Source: Couchioplanes caeruleus
Lineage (GTDB): Bacteria > Actinomycetota > Actinomycetes > Mycobacteriales > Micromonosporaceae
Length of the DNA: 64,000 nt
Reading direction: 5' to 3'
NCBI RefSeq assembly: GCF_003751945.1
Contig: NZ_RJKL01000001.1
Span: forward strand, 868,001-932,000
Shown piece after piece: positions 15,124 to 25,576 of the stretch. A program made the translations under genes and the position numbers. Position 1 is the stretch's first letter; the number at the start of each line of letters is the position of its first letter. Below the pieces are notes generated by a model that was not told where the DNA came from, made no database searches, and saw nothing but the letters and a program-made list of their open reading frames with translations.

Positions 15124-18100
15124 GCGCCCGGGGCACACGGCGACGCCGCTACACCGCTGGAGAGGCGGCACGACGTCGCCACGCCTGGCTGGAGCTTGTC
15201 CAGCAGAGCGGACCGTTCCTCACCCTGCCCGTTGTCGATCGCGTATTCCCCGACGGCCTTCCGGAGGTCCCCGTGGCCAGCAGGGCAGCGGTCCGCGCCG
15301 CCGTGGCCGACATGCTGGAGGGCAAAGGAACGAACCGCCGCACGGTCGTCTCGCAGATGCTCCGCGACGTCCTCGATTGGGGCGACCACCTCCGCATGGA
15401 TCATGAGATTCCCGCCGCCCTCGCCGAGCCGGTCCCCGATCACGGCCTGACACTGACCGCCGACTTCGGCTTCTACGCCGAGGACTCCACCGACGAGCTT
15501 GCCGACGAGTCCGCACGGGAAGCTGATACCGACGAGACAGACGACACCGACGAGGACGGCGACAGTGAGGAACCCGGGCCGGCTCAGGGCCCCTGGCGGC
15601 TGCTGGGCATGCTGACACCCTGGGAGACCCACCCGCTCACCCGCACGACCGAGAACGGCTGGACCGCGAGCCCCGTCGAGCGCCTGGCACACCTCCTGCG
15701 AGCCCGCGACGTGCCCATCGGGCTCGTCACCGACGGCCGGTGGTGGGCCCTGGTTTGGGCACCTGTCGGCGGCAGCATGGGTGCCGCGGTCTGGGACGCC
15801 AGCCTCTGGAGCGAAGAACCCGAAACACTGCAGGCCTTCGTCGTCCTGCTCACCCGAGCCCGCTTCCTCGCCGTCGGCACGCAAGACACCCTGCCGCAGC
15901 TGCTCACGGAAAGCCTCGGCGCACAGGAGGAAGTCACCGTAACCCTCGGCCGCCAGGTCCGCGACGCCGTCGAGCTGCTCATCACCACCCTCGACCGCCT
16001 CGACGCAGACTCCGAAGGCCAACTGCTTGCCGGGGTCGACGACGACACCCTCTACGACGGCGTCGTCACCGTGATGATGCGCGTCGTGTTCCTCCTCTTC
16101 GCCGAGGAACGCCGCCTGCTACCCAGCGACGACCACGTCTACATCACCGGCTACAGCGTCGCCCGACTCGTCGAGCAACTGGACGAACAGAAGGAACTGG
16201 CAGGCGAACAGAGCCTGGAGCACCGCACCGGAGCCTGGCACCGCCTCCTCGCCATAGCCCGAGCCCTGCACCGAGGCGTCGCCCACGAGGACCTACGGCT
16301 ACCCGCGTACGGTGGCGGCCTGTTCGACCCAGACCGCTATCCGTGGCTCGAAGGCCGGTCACCGGCAGACGGCAGCGACGCCGTACCACCCGCGATCGAC
16401 GACCGCACCGTCTGGCTAATGCTGCGGGCGGTGCAGTACGTCAACATCGGTGGAGAACGACGCCGGCTCACCTTCCGCGCCCTCGACGTCGAACAGATCG
16501 GCTACGTCTATGAGGGTCTGCTCGAACTGGAGGTCCGCACCGCAGCCGAGACGATGCTATGTCTCGAACGCGCGAAGAAGTGGCCCAAGGCAAAGCACCC
16601 GTCCGAGGTGTCGCTGTCCGCCGCGAGCGCTGCCGGCAGCTCAGGCTCTCCGGAACTGATCGAATGGTTGGCCGGCCGCACTGGGTACGGCAAGACCCAA
16701 CTCGCGACACTGCTCGGTAGCCCCGTCAAACCCGAGCACCACGCTGGCCTGCTTCTTGTAACAGGTGCAGACACCAGGCTAGTCAAGGCAATCGAGCCCT
16801 TCGCCGCAGTCCTGCGCTACGACGAACGCGACCTGCCGGTCGTCGTGATGCCTGGCCGACGCTACATCGCCCCCAGCACCCGTCGAACCGTCACCGGCAC
16901 CCATTACACCCCCCGTTCCCTGGCCGAGGACGTCGCCAACAACACCCTTGAACCGCTCGTCTATCGCCCCGGGCCACTCGAGACCGCCGACCGCAAGGGA
17001 TGGAGAATCCGACCATCCAATGAGCTGCTTGACCTGCGCGTCGCAGACATCGCCATGGGATCAGGAGCTTTCCTCGTCGCCTCCTGCCGTTACCTCGCCG
17101 ACCGGCTTGTCGACGCCTGGGTCGAGGAAGGCAAGCAAGAGGCGCTGATCGCCGAACGCAAGCGGACCGCACCGTCGACGAGCGACACCGAGGTCGACCA
17201 GATCGCGCTCGACGCCCGACGCCTCGTCGCAGAGCACTGCCTCTACGGCGTGGACATCAACCCGCTCGCCGTCGAAATGGCCAAGCTGTCCCTGTGGCTG
17301 GTCACCATGGACCGCGAACGGCCCTTCGGCTTCCTCGATGACCGCCTCGTTACCGGTGACAGCCTGCTCGGACTCGCTTCGCTCGACCAGTTGGAGACCT
17401 TGCACGTCAACCCGCCCGATGGCCGCCGCCTGCACCGCGGAGCCTTCGATTTCTCGGCGCAGTGGCGGCCGCTGCTTGCGGAAGCGGCCGATCTGCGGCG
17501 GAGGATCACGGCTGCACCAGTGGTGACAATGCGCGACGTCGAACACAAGCAGCGACTGCTCGCGGAGGCTCAACAGCTCGCCCGCTCACTGGACTCCGTT
17601 GCCAGCGCAGTAACCGCAACTGGGGTTCGGTACGCCGCCGCTCGGGCTCGGGAAACGGACGGCGCCTTCGTTGCTCTGCAAGTTCGCGTGGCCAACGCAC
17701 TGCCCGATGATGCCGAGAAGCTCCTTTCCGAAGCGGAGCAGGAACTGCAGTCGGGTCGTCCGCAGGGCGTCGAGCCGCGTAGGCCCCAGCACTGGCCGTT
17801 GACTTTCCCGGAGGTCTTTGTCGATGCCGCCGATACCGGCTTCGACGCCGTTGTCGGCAATCCGCCATTCGCCGGCGGACAAAAGCTCTCTGGTCTGCTG
17901 GGGCAGGACTACCTTGCCTGGCTGCAACGCTGGGACGGCCACGGAGTCAAAGGCAGCGCTGACCTGGCCGCCCGCTTCGTGCTGCGTGCCGAGCGGTTAC
18001 TCTCGCGACGCGGTCAACTCGGCTACATCACCACCAATACCCTTGTCCAAGGGGCCACACTGCAGGTCGGCCTCGGACAGGTCGCTGAACGTGGACTCCA

Positions 18101-19214
18101 ACTTCGTCGGGGGACGTCCAGTCATCCATGGCCGAGTGCCAGCGCCAACCTAGAGATCGTCGAGATATGGGCTACACGCACCCCGCCGGGTCCGGGCGGA
18201 GTTCGTTGTCTCGACGGAGAGGATGTGCCCTCAATCGGAGTCGACCTCGAGCCGGTCGGCCGTGTTACTGGCCGCCCTGTCAGACTAAGCGAGAACGAAG
18301 GCATCGCCTTTCAAGGTTCCATCGTTCTGGGGCTTGGTTTCACCCTTACGCGCGAGCAGGCTGCAGAACTGATCGCGCGCGATCCGCGCAACGCCGAAAT
18401 CCTCCAGCCATACGTGATCGGCAAGGACCTCAACCAGCGCCCAGACTGCTCAGCTAGCCGCTGGATCATCAACTTCCGTGACTGGGACGAGGAGCGCGCT
18501 CGCTCCTACCCAGATGCCTTTGCGATTGTTGAAAGACTCGTGAAGCCAGACCGCCAACGACACGGCTTCGCTGGTTGGCGGCGCAAGTCAGCCACCTTCT
18601 ACTGGCAATACGAAGGGCGACGGACCGAGCTTTACGAGACGATCGCGAGCGCCAACAACGTGCTGGCGATGGCGTTGGTTGGGAACGCGGTGATGCCAGT
18701 CCGTGTTCCGACCGGGCAAGTGTTCTCGCACAAGACCGCAGTTTTTGCCCTTGAAGACTATGCAAGCATGGCGGTGCTTTCGTCGAGCATTCACGTCCTT
18801 TGGGTCATTCGCTACACTTCTACTATGAGGACCGACATCAACTACTCGCCTTCTGATGTCTTCCTCACCTTTCCGTTGCCTGACGTAACCTCAGAGCTAG
18901 AAACCCTCGGGCGGCGTCTCGATACCGAACGGCGGAACCTGATGCTTGACCGAGGCTGGGGGTTAACAACCACGTACATCCGGCACGTGCACAACCCAGC
19001 CGACCGCGACCCTGAAGTGCAAGCCCTCCGTGATCTGCATACCGAAATTGACCATGCGGTGCTCGCGGCGTACGGATGGAGCGGCCTTGACCCGCAGATG
19101 GGCCACCATCCAACCAAGATCGGCACACGGTGGACCTTCAGCAAGGACGCCCGCTTCCAGTTGCTGGACTGCCTATTGGAGGAGAACCACCGCCGTCACG
19201 AGGCCGAGCAGTGA
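15120..19214 (+). CDS. drmMI: DISARM class 1 adenine-N6 methyltransferase DrmMI
   Basis: The 1,364-residue protein resembles the Eco57I/class 1 DISARM methyltransferases. The SAM-binding motif I lies at residues 643-650 (DIAMGSGAFL). The catalytic motif IV is NPPF at residues 914-917, the N6-adenine signature. A SLxG segment (LVTGDSLLG) lies between the two. The N-terminal 500 residues include a region like the N-terminal domains of type IIG enzymes, and the C-terminal part is a likely target-recognition domain (LQPYVIGKDLNQRP). It methylates host DNA to mark self. It overlaps drmD by four bases. No nuclease motif is evident, so it is not a stand-alone type IIG enzyme. Confidence 0.92.
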   Translation: MSARGTRRRRYTAGEAARRRHAWLELVQQSGPFLTLPVVDRVFPDGLPEVPVASRAAVRAAVADMLEGKGTNRRTVVSQMLRDVLDWGDHLRMDHEIPAALAEPVPDHGLTLTADFGFYAEDSTDELADESAREADTDETDDTDEDGDSEEPGPAQGPWRLLGMLTPWETHPLTRTTENGWTASPVERLAHLLRARDVPIGLVTDGRWWALVWAPVGGSMGAAVWDASLWSEEPETLQAFVVLLTRARFLAVGTQDTLPQLLTESLGAQEEVTVTLGRQVRDAVELLITTLDRLDADSEGQLLAGVDDDTLYDGVVTVMMRVVFLLFAEERRLLPSDDHVYITGYSVARLVEQLDEQKELAGEQSLEHRTGAWHRLLAIARALHRGVAHEDLRLPAYGGGLFDPDRYPWLEGRSPADGSDAVPPAIDDRTVWLMLRAVQYVNIGGERRRLTFRALDVEQIGYVYEGLLELEVRTAAETMLCLERAKKWPKAKHPSEVSLSAASAAGSSGSPELIEWLAGRTGYGKTQLATLLGSPVKPEHHAGLLLVTGADTRLVKAIEPFAAVLRYDERDLPVVVMPGRRYIAPSTRRTVTGTHYTPRSLAEDVANNTLEPLVYRPGPLETADRKGWRIRPSNELLDLRVADIAMGSGAFLVASCRYLADRLVDAWVEEGKQEALIAERKRTAPSTSDTEVDQIALDARRLVAEHCLYGVDINPLAVEMAKLSLWLVTMDRERPFGFLDDRLVTGDSLLGLASLDQLETLHVNPPDGRRLHRGAFDFSAQWRPLLAEAADLRRRITAAPVVTMRDVEHKQRLLAEAQQLARSLDSVASAVTATGVRYAAARARETDGAFVALQVRVANALPDDAEKLLSEAEQELQSGRPQGVEPRRPQHWPLTFPEVFVDAADTGFDAVVGNPPFAGGQKLSGLLGQDYLAWLQRWDGHGVKGSADLAARFVLRAERLLSRRGQLGYITTNTLVQGATLQVGLGQVAERGLQLRRGTSSHPWPSASANLEIVEIWATRTPPGPGGVRCLDGEDVPSIGVDLEPVGRVTGRPVRLSENEGIAFQGSIVLGLGFTLTREQAAELIARDPRNAEILQPYVIGKDLNQRPDCSASRWIINFRDWDEERARSYPDAFAIVERLVKPDRQRHGFAGWRRKSATFYWQYEGRRTELYETIASANNVLAMALVGNAVMPVRVPTGQVFSHKTAVFALEDYASMAVLSSSIHVLWVIRYTSTMRTDINYSPSDVFLTFPLPDVTSELETLGRRLDTERRNLMLDRGWGLTTTYIRHVHNPADRDPEVQALRDLHTEIDHAVLAAYGWSGLDPQMGHHPTKIGTRWTFSKDARFQLLDCLLEENHRRHEAEQ

Positions 19215-19304
19215 ACGGCTACTGCGCGGTCACCCCGCTCTCGCATCTCGGCGGCGGCCGGCTTCGCCCTGAGGGAGTGGGCAAGCGAAAGGGGAGGCGG
19301 ACTG

Positions 19305-22300
19305 GTGAGTGACGGCATCACCTCATTTGAGGTGCGGGCGGAGTTGGAGAGCCTGCTGGAGCGTGACCTGCGCGGCCCATGGGACGGTCCGGACGAGGAG
19401 CTCCCGCCGGGCGTCCCGCCGGCCGAGCGGTATCTCCTAGGTCGGCTAGTGCCGCGCACCCGTCCGAGCGCGCCGCCACCGGAGCAGACCCATCTGGATG
19501 ACGACCCTGCGCTCGTCGACCTGGAGGTGACCGGCGCCGGCGACGACACCGACGCGGAGGTGGAAACCTCGCAGTCGACTCGTACCGGAAGCATGGCCGC
19601 CTCCGCCCTGGGTTTGTCCTTCCGCGTCCCAGCCGAAGTCGAACGGCTGGTAGTGGAGGCGTCGTGGGGTCGTTATGCCCCGGCGAAGTCGGAGACGCAC
19701 GTCACCGAGCAGGGCCGGCCAAGGTCCGTGTGGAAACGCAGCCCGGCCGGCGGTCGTGTCGAGGTAGCCCTCGTGGAGGGTGATAGCAAACCCATCGTCG
19801 TCGATCCGAACCATGAGGGCGTCGTACTGCGGGTCACCGTCCGCACCAGGGGAAGTTGCAAGGTCGTGGACCTGGCGTTGGTCAACGACCAGGGTGTGCC
19901 CGATGCCAACGTCGACTCGTCACGGCTCTACCAAACGTTCCTGATGGTGACCGCGCTCGACGGGGCTAGCGCCATCTTTATCGGCCACAACGACCCGGAG
20001 ATCGGTGCGCGGCCCTCCACGAGCGACGACGAGCGGCTGCATCTAGCCCTGCTCTATCGGGCCAAGCGCGAGTACGCCCATGGCAGGCAGTGCGCCGTGG
20101 ACGCCGATGTCCGTGATGGCGAGATCCGGGCGTGGCGGCTGGCGACAACCTGCTTCCCAGTAGCCGACGTGCCGTTGACCGTGCCGGCCGACACTGCCAC
20201 GATGCCCGGACTGGTGCTCGACATGGCGCGGCTGGGCAGCGCCGAATTGGCCCGGGACGACCTCGTACGTGCTCTCAAACCGCTAGCGACCGGCTACCGG
20301 GGCTGGCTGCAAACCCAGCGTGCCCGCCTGGAGGAACCGGAGATCGCCGCTTACGCCCCGGCCGGGGTGCATGCCCTCGACCGGGCCGACGCCCTTGCCG
20401 ACCGCCTGGACCGCGCCGTCGAACTGCTTCGTGGCGACAGCCTGGCGCGGGAGGCGTTTCGTTTTGCTAACCAGGCGATGGCGTTGCAGCGGGTACGCAG
20501 CGAGGTTACTCGGGAGCGCATGGCCCATCCCGACGAGAGTCTGGCTGCGCTGCTGTCCCGCTTCGACGTGCCCGTCAAGCGCAGTTGGCGCCCGTTCCAG
20601 TTGGCGTTCGTGTTGCTGTGCTTGCCGGGCCTGACCGACCCTGCTCACCCGGACGCGCACCGAGGCATCGATGACGGTGAGGCGCAACTGCTGTTCTTCC
20701 CGACCGGTGGCGGCAAGACTGAGGCCTATCTGGGCCTGACCGCGTACACCTTCGCCATCCGACGTCTCCAAGGCGTCGTCGGCGTAGGCGACGACGCGCG
20801 GGATGGCACCGAGGGTGTGGCGGTGCTCATGCGCTATACCCTGCGGCTGCTGACCGCCCAGCAGTTCCAGCGCGCCGCCGCGCTGGTGTGCGCGTGCGAA
20901 TGGCTGCGACGGGAGCGGCTCGCGGCCGGGGACGGTCGATGGGGCTCGACACCGTTCCGCGTCGGCCTGTGGGTCGGCAGCAAGGTCACACCGAACTCCT
21001 TCGAGGAGGCGAAACGTCAGGTCGAGGACAGCCGCGGTCAGGACGACGCCCTGGGCGGGCCTCTGCAACTCGCCGTCTGCCCGTGGTGTGGGCAGCGGCT
21101 GTCCGCTGGCGGGGACCTGCGCACCGACGACAAGCGACGCCGGGTCCTGCTGTTCTGCAGCGACCCGGAAGGCCGATGCGAGTTCACCCCGCGGAACTCG
21201 CCGGGGGAAGGGCTGCCCGTCGTCACCGTGGACGAGGAGATTTACCGCCTTACCCCGGCGTTGGTCATCGGTACCGTCGACAAGTTCGCCCAACTACCGT
21301 GGAAGGCCGCGACGAGCACGCTGTTCGGCCTCCTCGACGAGCGCTGCCCCCGGCACGGCTGGAAGACGCCGGACTTTGAGACGTTCTGCAAGGGCAACCA
21401 CCAACGCACACCGCGCCTGCCGGCCGCCCAACCGCAGCCCACGATGCGGCTACGTCCCCCGGACCTGATCATCCAGGACGAGTTGCACCTTATCTCCGAC
21501 GCGCTCGGCTCGATGGTCGGCCTCTACGAGACCGTCATCGACCGGCTGTGCAGCCGCACCGATGATGACCGGATCATCCGGCCGGTCCTCGTCGCGTCCA
21601 CCGCGACCGTGCGACGCGCCCGCGACCAGGTCGAGCAGGTCTTCGCCCGCGGGTTGTCCGTGTTCCCACCACAGACCCTCGACGCGGGCGAGACGTTCTT
21701 CTCCACCGTGAAACCGCCCTCGCCCACCACACCCAGCCGCCGTTACCGCGGCATCTGCGCGACCGGCGAGCGGATCAAAGCGGTCGAAATCCGGGTGGCC
21801 GCAGCGATCATGGAACACGCGCAGTACCTGCTCGACCGTCACGGCGCCGCGGCCGACCCGTACATGACCCTGGTGGACTACTTCACCTCCACCCGAGAAC
21901 TCGCCGGCATGCGGCGCCTCGTCGAGGATGACGTTGCAGACCGCCTCGCCAGCCTGCAGGTACGTACCCGCCGCCGCCGTCCCACCGTCAGCGAACTCAC
22001 CAGCCGGATGCCGAGCAGCAAGATCGCTTCCACCCTCGCCGACCTCGAACGCACCTTCGACGCCGTCCTGGACAGCTCCGACCACCTCGACCAACTCCGC
22101 CGCGACCGCAAGGCCGGCACCGACCGGACCCTGGCACCCCGGGCACAACCCCTCGACGTGCTGCTGGCCACGTCCATGCTGCAGGTAGGTGTCGACGTCC
22201 AACGCCTCGGACTAATGGTCGTCACTGGCCAGCCGAAAAACACCGCCGAATACATCCAGGCCACCTCCCGCGTCGGCCGCGATGCCGCCCGGCCCGGCCT

Positions 22301-22871
22301 CGTCCTCACGATCTTCCAGTGGAGCCGCCCACGCGACCTGGCCCACTACGAGAGCTTCGCCTATGACCACTCCACCTTCGGCATGCGCGTGGAGGGCTTG
22401 ACCACCACACCCTTCAGCGACCGCGCCATCGACCGTGGCCTAAGCGCCGTACTCACGGCCGCCATCCGGCACAGCGCGACAAGCGCGCTGCCCAACACCG
22501 CCGCATCCACGGTGCCGCTGTCCGGACCCGCGGCGGACCTCGTCCTCGACCTGCTGGCCCGGCGCGCCGAACGGGTCACCCACGACAACGACCGTGTCCA
22601 CCGGGTACGTCAATGGACCCAGCACCGCCTCGACCGATGGGCACACCGCCGGGCACACCTGCAAACCGGGCTGCTCGGCTACCAACAGGCCGTCGACGTC
22701 ACCGGGCTGCTCCGCAAACCCGACGACGGCGCCTGGGAACTGTGGTCGGCACCGATGAGCCTGCGTGAGGTCGAACCCGAGGTGCTGCTACAGCTCGACA
22801 AACGCGACCCCGGCGTCGACGACGAACCCCCGTGGAGCTACGACCGGGCACCACGAGGAGGATCCCGATGA
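19305..22871 (+). CDS. drmA: DISARM helicase DrmA
   Basis: The 1,188-residue SF2 helicase has an unusual Walker A, FFPTGGGKTEAY, with Lys471. Its Walker B box is DELH (residues 725-728, IIQDELHLISD). The late helicase motifs are LLATSMLQVGVDVQRLGLMVV and EYIQATSRVGRD. These are the hallmarks of DrmA. A four-cysteine patch near CPWCGQRL and CSDPEGRCEF is a probable zinc site around residues 590-625. GTG at 19305 follows GGGGAGG. DrmA works with DrmB to engage phage DNA with 5' overhangs. Its stop overlaps the drmB start (ATGA). Confidence 0.92.
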   Translation: MSDGITSFEVRAELESLLERDLRGPWDGPDEELPPGVPPAERYLLGRLVPRTRPSAPPPEQTHLDDDPALVDLEVTGAGDDTDAEVETSQSTRTGSMAASALGLSFRVPAEVERLVVEASWGRYAPAKSETHVTEQGRPRSVWKRSPAGGRVEVALVEGDSKPIVVDPNHEGVVLRVTVRTRGSCKVVDLALVNDQGVPDANVDSSRLYQTFLMVTALDGASAIFIGHNDPEIGARPSTSDDERLHLALLYRAKREYAHGRQCAVDADVRDGEIRAWRLATTCFPVADVPLTVPADTATMPGLVLDMARLGSAELARDDLVRALKPLATGYRGWLQTQRARLEEPEIAAYAPAGVHALDRADALADRLDRAVELLRGDSLAREAFRFANQAMALQRVRSEVTRERMAHPDESLAALLSRFDVPVKRSWRPFQLAFVLLCLPGLTDPAHPDAHRGIDDGEAQLLFFPTGGGKTEAYLGLTAYTFAIRRLQGVVGVGDDARDGTEGVAVLMRYTLRLLTAQQFQRAAALVCACEWLRRERLAAGDGRWGSTPFRVGLWVGSKVTPNSFEEAKRQVEDSRGQDDALGGPLQLAVCPWCGQRLSAGGDLRTDDKRRRVLLFCSDPEGRCEFTPRNSPGEGLPVVTVDEEIYRLTPALVIGTVDKFAQLPWKAATSTLFGLLDERCPRHGWKTPDFETFCKGNHQRTPRLPAAQPQPTMRLRPPDLIIQDELHLISDALGSMVGLYETVIDRLCSRTDDDRIIRPVLVASTATVRRARDQVEQVFARGLSVFPPQTLDAGETFFSTVKPPSPTTPSRRYRGICATGERIKAVEIRVAAAIMEHAQYLLDRHGAAADPYMTLVDYFTSTRELAGMRRLVEDDVADRLASLQVRTRRRRPTVSELTSRMPSSKIASTLADLERTFDAVLDSSDHLDQLRRDRKAGTDRTLAPRAQPLDVLLATSMLQVGVDVQRLGLMVVTGQPKNTAEYIQATSRVGRDAARPGLVLTIFQWSRPRDLAHYESFAYDHSTFGMRVEGLTTTPFSDRAIDRGLSAVLTAAIRHSATSALPNTAASTVPLSGPAADLVLDLLARRAERVTHDNDRVHRVRQWTQHRLDRWAHRRAHLQTGLLGYQQAVDVTGLLRKPDDGAWELWSAPMSLREVEPEVLLQLDKRDPGVDDEPPWSYDRAPRGGSR

Positions 22872-24730
22872 CCGTTGCGAACCCGCGCCCCGCCGGACAA
22901 CGCGGCCAACCCTCCCGCATCGGCGGCGCCCGCCCCAGCCACCTCATCACCACAGCCGGGATCGGCTCGATCGTCGACCTGCCCACGATGAGTGTCGTTG
23001 TCCGCGGTATCGACACCTGGGGACTCGAACGCGCCGAAGCCATCGACGAGCCCCGCCTACTCGAAGAGGTCCGTCGCGTCATCGGCCCCCAAGTCAGAAC
23101 GCTGCGCTCAGCCCCCTGGGATCCCCAAGACAGCGACGACCCCTGGACCCGGACCGGAGTACCGGTCAGCCCGTTCCCCGGCTGGCTGCGATGCCCCCGC
23201 TGCCACCGCCTCGGGCCACTCAACCCGCCCGGACAATTCGAGTTGATCCACCGCAGCGGCAAACGCCCCGACCTGGCCAAATGGGTCCACGCCAGATGCA
23301 CCCAACAGACCCAAGTCTCCGACCGCCGCAAACGCGCCTGTCTGCCGGCCCGCTTCGTCGTCGTCTGCGAAGCCGGCCACCTAGACGACTTCCCCTACGT
23401 CGACTTCATCCACCACGGCCAGACCGCGCCCTGCCTAGGGCCGAAACTCAAGATGCGCGACAGCGCCAGCACCCTCGGCCCCCGCGTCACCGTCCGCTGC
23501 GACGAGTGCGGGGCATCCCGCAACATTCAAGACGCCGCCGGACGCGACGGCTGGGAAGCGCTGCCCGCCTGCCGCGGCCGACACCCTCACCTGCGCCGCT
23601 TTGACGGATGCGGCCGAGACCTACGGCTGATGGTGCTCGGCGCATCCAACCTGTGGTTCAGCGTTACCGCCAGTGCCCTGCACCTGCCCCAGAGCCAAAC
23701 CGTCACCGACCTGGTCTCCGCCCACTGGGACCTGCTAGGACAGCTCCCCAACGCCACCGTCGTGCAGACTGTGGTCGACGGCATGGACGCCCTGCGCGGC
23801 CTGCGTGACACGCCCGTCGACCAAACATGGGCTGCCATCGAACAGCTGCGCGCGAACGGCGGGCCCACCGCCGAGGAGGGCAGCGTCGACCTGCTGCAGG
23901 CGGAATGGCAACTGCTGGCCAGACCCACCACCGAGCGTCAAGACGACGACTTCCGCGCCGTCGCTACCCCCAACCCCACCGGCTACGACAACCTGCTCGA
24001 CCAGGTCGTACTCGTCACCCGGCTGCGCGAGGTCCAAGCCCTCGTCGGATTCACCCGACTGTCAGCCCCCGAACGACGCGACCTCGAGCCGAACAACAGG
24101 CTCCCACTCGGGCGAGCCACCCCGGCCTGGGTACCGGCGTTCGAACAACGCGGCGAAGGCATCTTCCTACAGCTGCGCGAAGACCGCGTGCGTGCCTGGA
24201 CCGCCCGAGTATCGGATCATCCCCGCATCGAGGCGCTCCGTGCCGCCCACACCCGATGGAGCGCTAACCGAGACCGCCCCGTCGACGACACCTTTCCCAT
24301 CCCACGATTCCTGCTCCTCCACACCGTCAGCCACCTGCTCATCCGCCAGGTCGCGCTGGAATGCGGCTACTCCTCATCCAGCATCCGCGAACGCCTGTAC
24401 GTCGGCACACCCACGGACCCCGCAGCCGGGATCCTGCTGTCCACGGCAGCCAGCGACAGTGAGGGAACCCTCGGCGGGCTCGTCGCCCTCGGCGAAGCCC
24501 AGCACCTCAAACGACTCCTCGACCTCGCGCTGGAGGACGCCGCACGATGCTCGTCCGACCCGCTGTGCGCCGAACACGTACCACAGGACCCCTCGGACAC
24601 CCTGCACGCCGCGGCCTGTCACGCCTGCCTCTTCGCCTCCGAAACCACCTGCGAGACGAACAACCGGTGGCTCGACCGAGCCGTGCTCCTCAACCTCACC
24701 GGAGATGGGCTGGCGTTCCTCGATGGATGA
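22868..24730 (+). CDS. drmB: DISARM DUF1998 protein DrmB
   Basis: The 620-residue protein has the N-terminal pattern of DrmB (PSHLITTAGIGSIVDLPTMSVVVRG). Cysteine pairs follow at CPRCHRLG and CDECGASR, and a C-terminal DUF1998 signature is rich in His and Cys (LHAAACHACLFASETTCETNN). The last region resembles the MrfB/DrmB DUF1998 zinc site. GAGGAG precedes the ATG by seven bases. DrmA and DrmB form the core complex in known DISARM systems. A longer reading frame begins at 22832 inside drmA but lacks a site. Confidence 0.92.
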   Translation: MTVANPRPAGQRGQPSRIGGARPSHLITTAGIGSIVDLPTMSVVVRGIDTWGLERAEAIDEPRLLEEVRRVIGPQVRTLRSAPWDPQDSDDPWTRTGVPVSPFPGWLRCPRCHRLGPLNPPGQFELIHRSGKRPDLAKWVHARCTQQTQVSDRRKRACLPARFVVVCEAGHLDDFPYVDFIHHGQTAPCLGPKLKMRDSASTLGPRVTVRCDECGASRNIQDAAGRDGWEALPACRGRHPHLRRFDGCGRDLRLMVLGASNLWFSVTASALHLPQSQTVTDLVSAHWDLLGQLPNATVVQTVVDGMDALRGLRDTPVDQTWAAIEQLRANGGPTAEEGSVDLLQAEWQLLARPTTERQDDDFRAVATPNPTGYDNLLDQVVLVTRLREVQALVGFTRLSAPERRDLEPNNRLPLGRATPAWVPAFEQRGEGIFLQLREDRVRAWTARVSDHPRIEALRAAHTRWSANRDRPVDDTFPIPRFLLLHTVSHLLIRQVALECGYSSSSIRERLYVGTPTDPAAGILLSTAASDSEGTLGGLVALGEAQHLKRLLDLALEDAARCSSDPLCAEHVPQDPSDTLHAAACHACLFASETTCETNNRWLDRAVLLNLTGDGLAFLDG

Positions 24731-25466
24731 CGCGGACATCCAACTCACGATCTCGCTCGTCAGCCGCCTCCCGCCCGCCGACGTGGCGAAACTCGCCCAC
24801 GCAACCTCAGCAGGACTACAGGACCTGCACCGGCTGACCGCGAACTCAGCCAGCGACAAGCTACGGTCGGCCTGCCAACAACTCGTCGCAGCGCTCAACC
24901 GTGGCGCCGACCCACGCGCGCTCAGCGGCGCACTTCTCGGAGCCGACCACGCCGCCCGCCACACCCGAGGTGCACTCGCGCTCGACGTTGTCTGGACCGG
25001 CCCCACCTCGAACGTCACAGCCAGTCGTCTGACATGGGCGGTGATCTCCGCCATCCTCGGCGAGGCCCAGCGCTCCGTCCTTCTGATCGGCTATGCCGTA
25101 CAGAGCGAGCCGAGCGTAGCGAAGGCGCTGGAAGCTGCGGTCAGCCGCGGCGCGGAGGTCACTCTCCTTCTCGAGCGGTCCATCGACAACCCCAACTACG
25201 CGGGGACCGGCTCCCCATTCCCGTCACTGCCAGCCAGGCGCCTCGCCTGGCCCGCGGAGCACCGACCGACCGGAGGCGCTGCGCTGCACGCCAAAGTACT
25301 GGTCGTTGACCGTTCTGTCGCACTCGTCGGCAGCGCCAACGTCACCGGCTGGGCACTCGAACGCAATCTTGAGTGCGGCATCCTTGTGCGGGGCGGTCCC
25401 CAACCCGCAGTGATCCACGAACACATCGACGCGCTCGTCTCCAACGGCTCTCTAGTGCCGATTTGA
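24723..25466 (+). CDS. drmC: DISARM phospholipase-D-like protein DrmC
   Basis: The 247-residue protein has a helical first 100 residues and then a phospholipase D fold with one HKD motif: His189, Lys191 and Asp196 (LHAKVLVVDRSVALVGSANVTGW), with the GSxN follow-up. Single-HKD proteins usually dimerise to build the active site, as in Nuc-type nucleases. DrmC is the putative nuclease of DISARM but is not always essential. The ATG at 24723 overlaps drmB by eight bases; ATG 24705 is an alternative with a poorly placed site. Confidence 0.9.
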   Translation: MDDADIQLTISLVSRLPPADVAKLAHATSAGLQDLHRLTANSASDKLRSACQQLVAALNRGADPRALSGALLGADHAARHTRGALALDVVWTGPTSNVTASRLTWAVISAILGEAQRSVLLIGYAVQSEPSVAKALEAAVSRGAEVTLLLERSIDNPNYAGTGSPFPSLPARRLAWPAEHRPTGGAALHAKVLVVDRSVALVGSANVTGWALERNLECGILVRGGPQPAVIHEHIDALVSNGSLVPI

Positions 25467-25576
25467 CCGCGCGGTAATGGCCACCGGCGGTTGTGCTGCG
25501 GCAATCGACTGCGCGCTTCAGATCAGCCATGTCACGGTTGCAACGAGCGGAATCCGGCGGCTGAAAGGATCGCACT

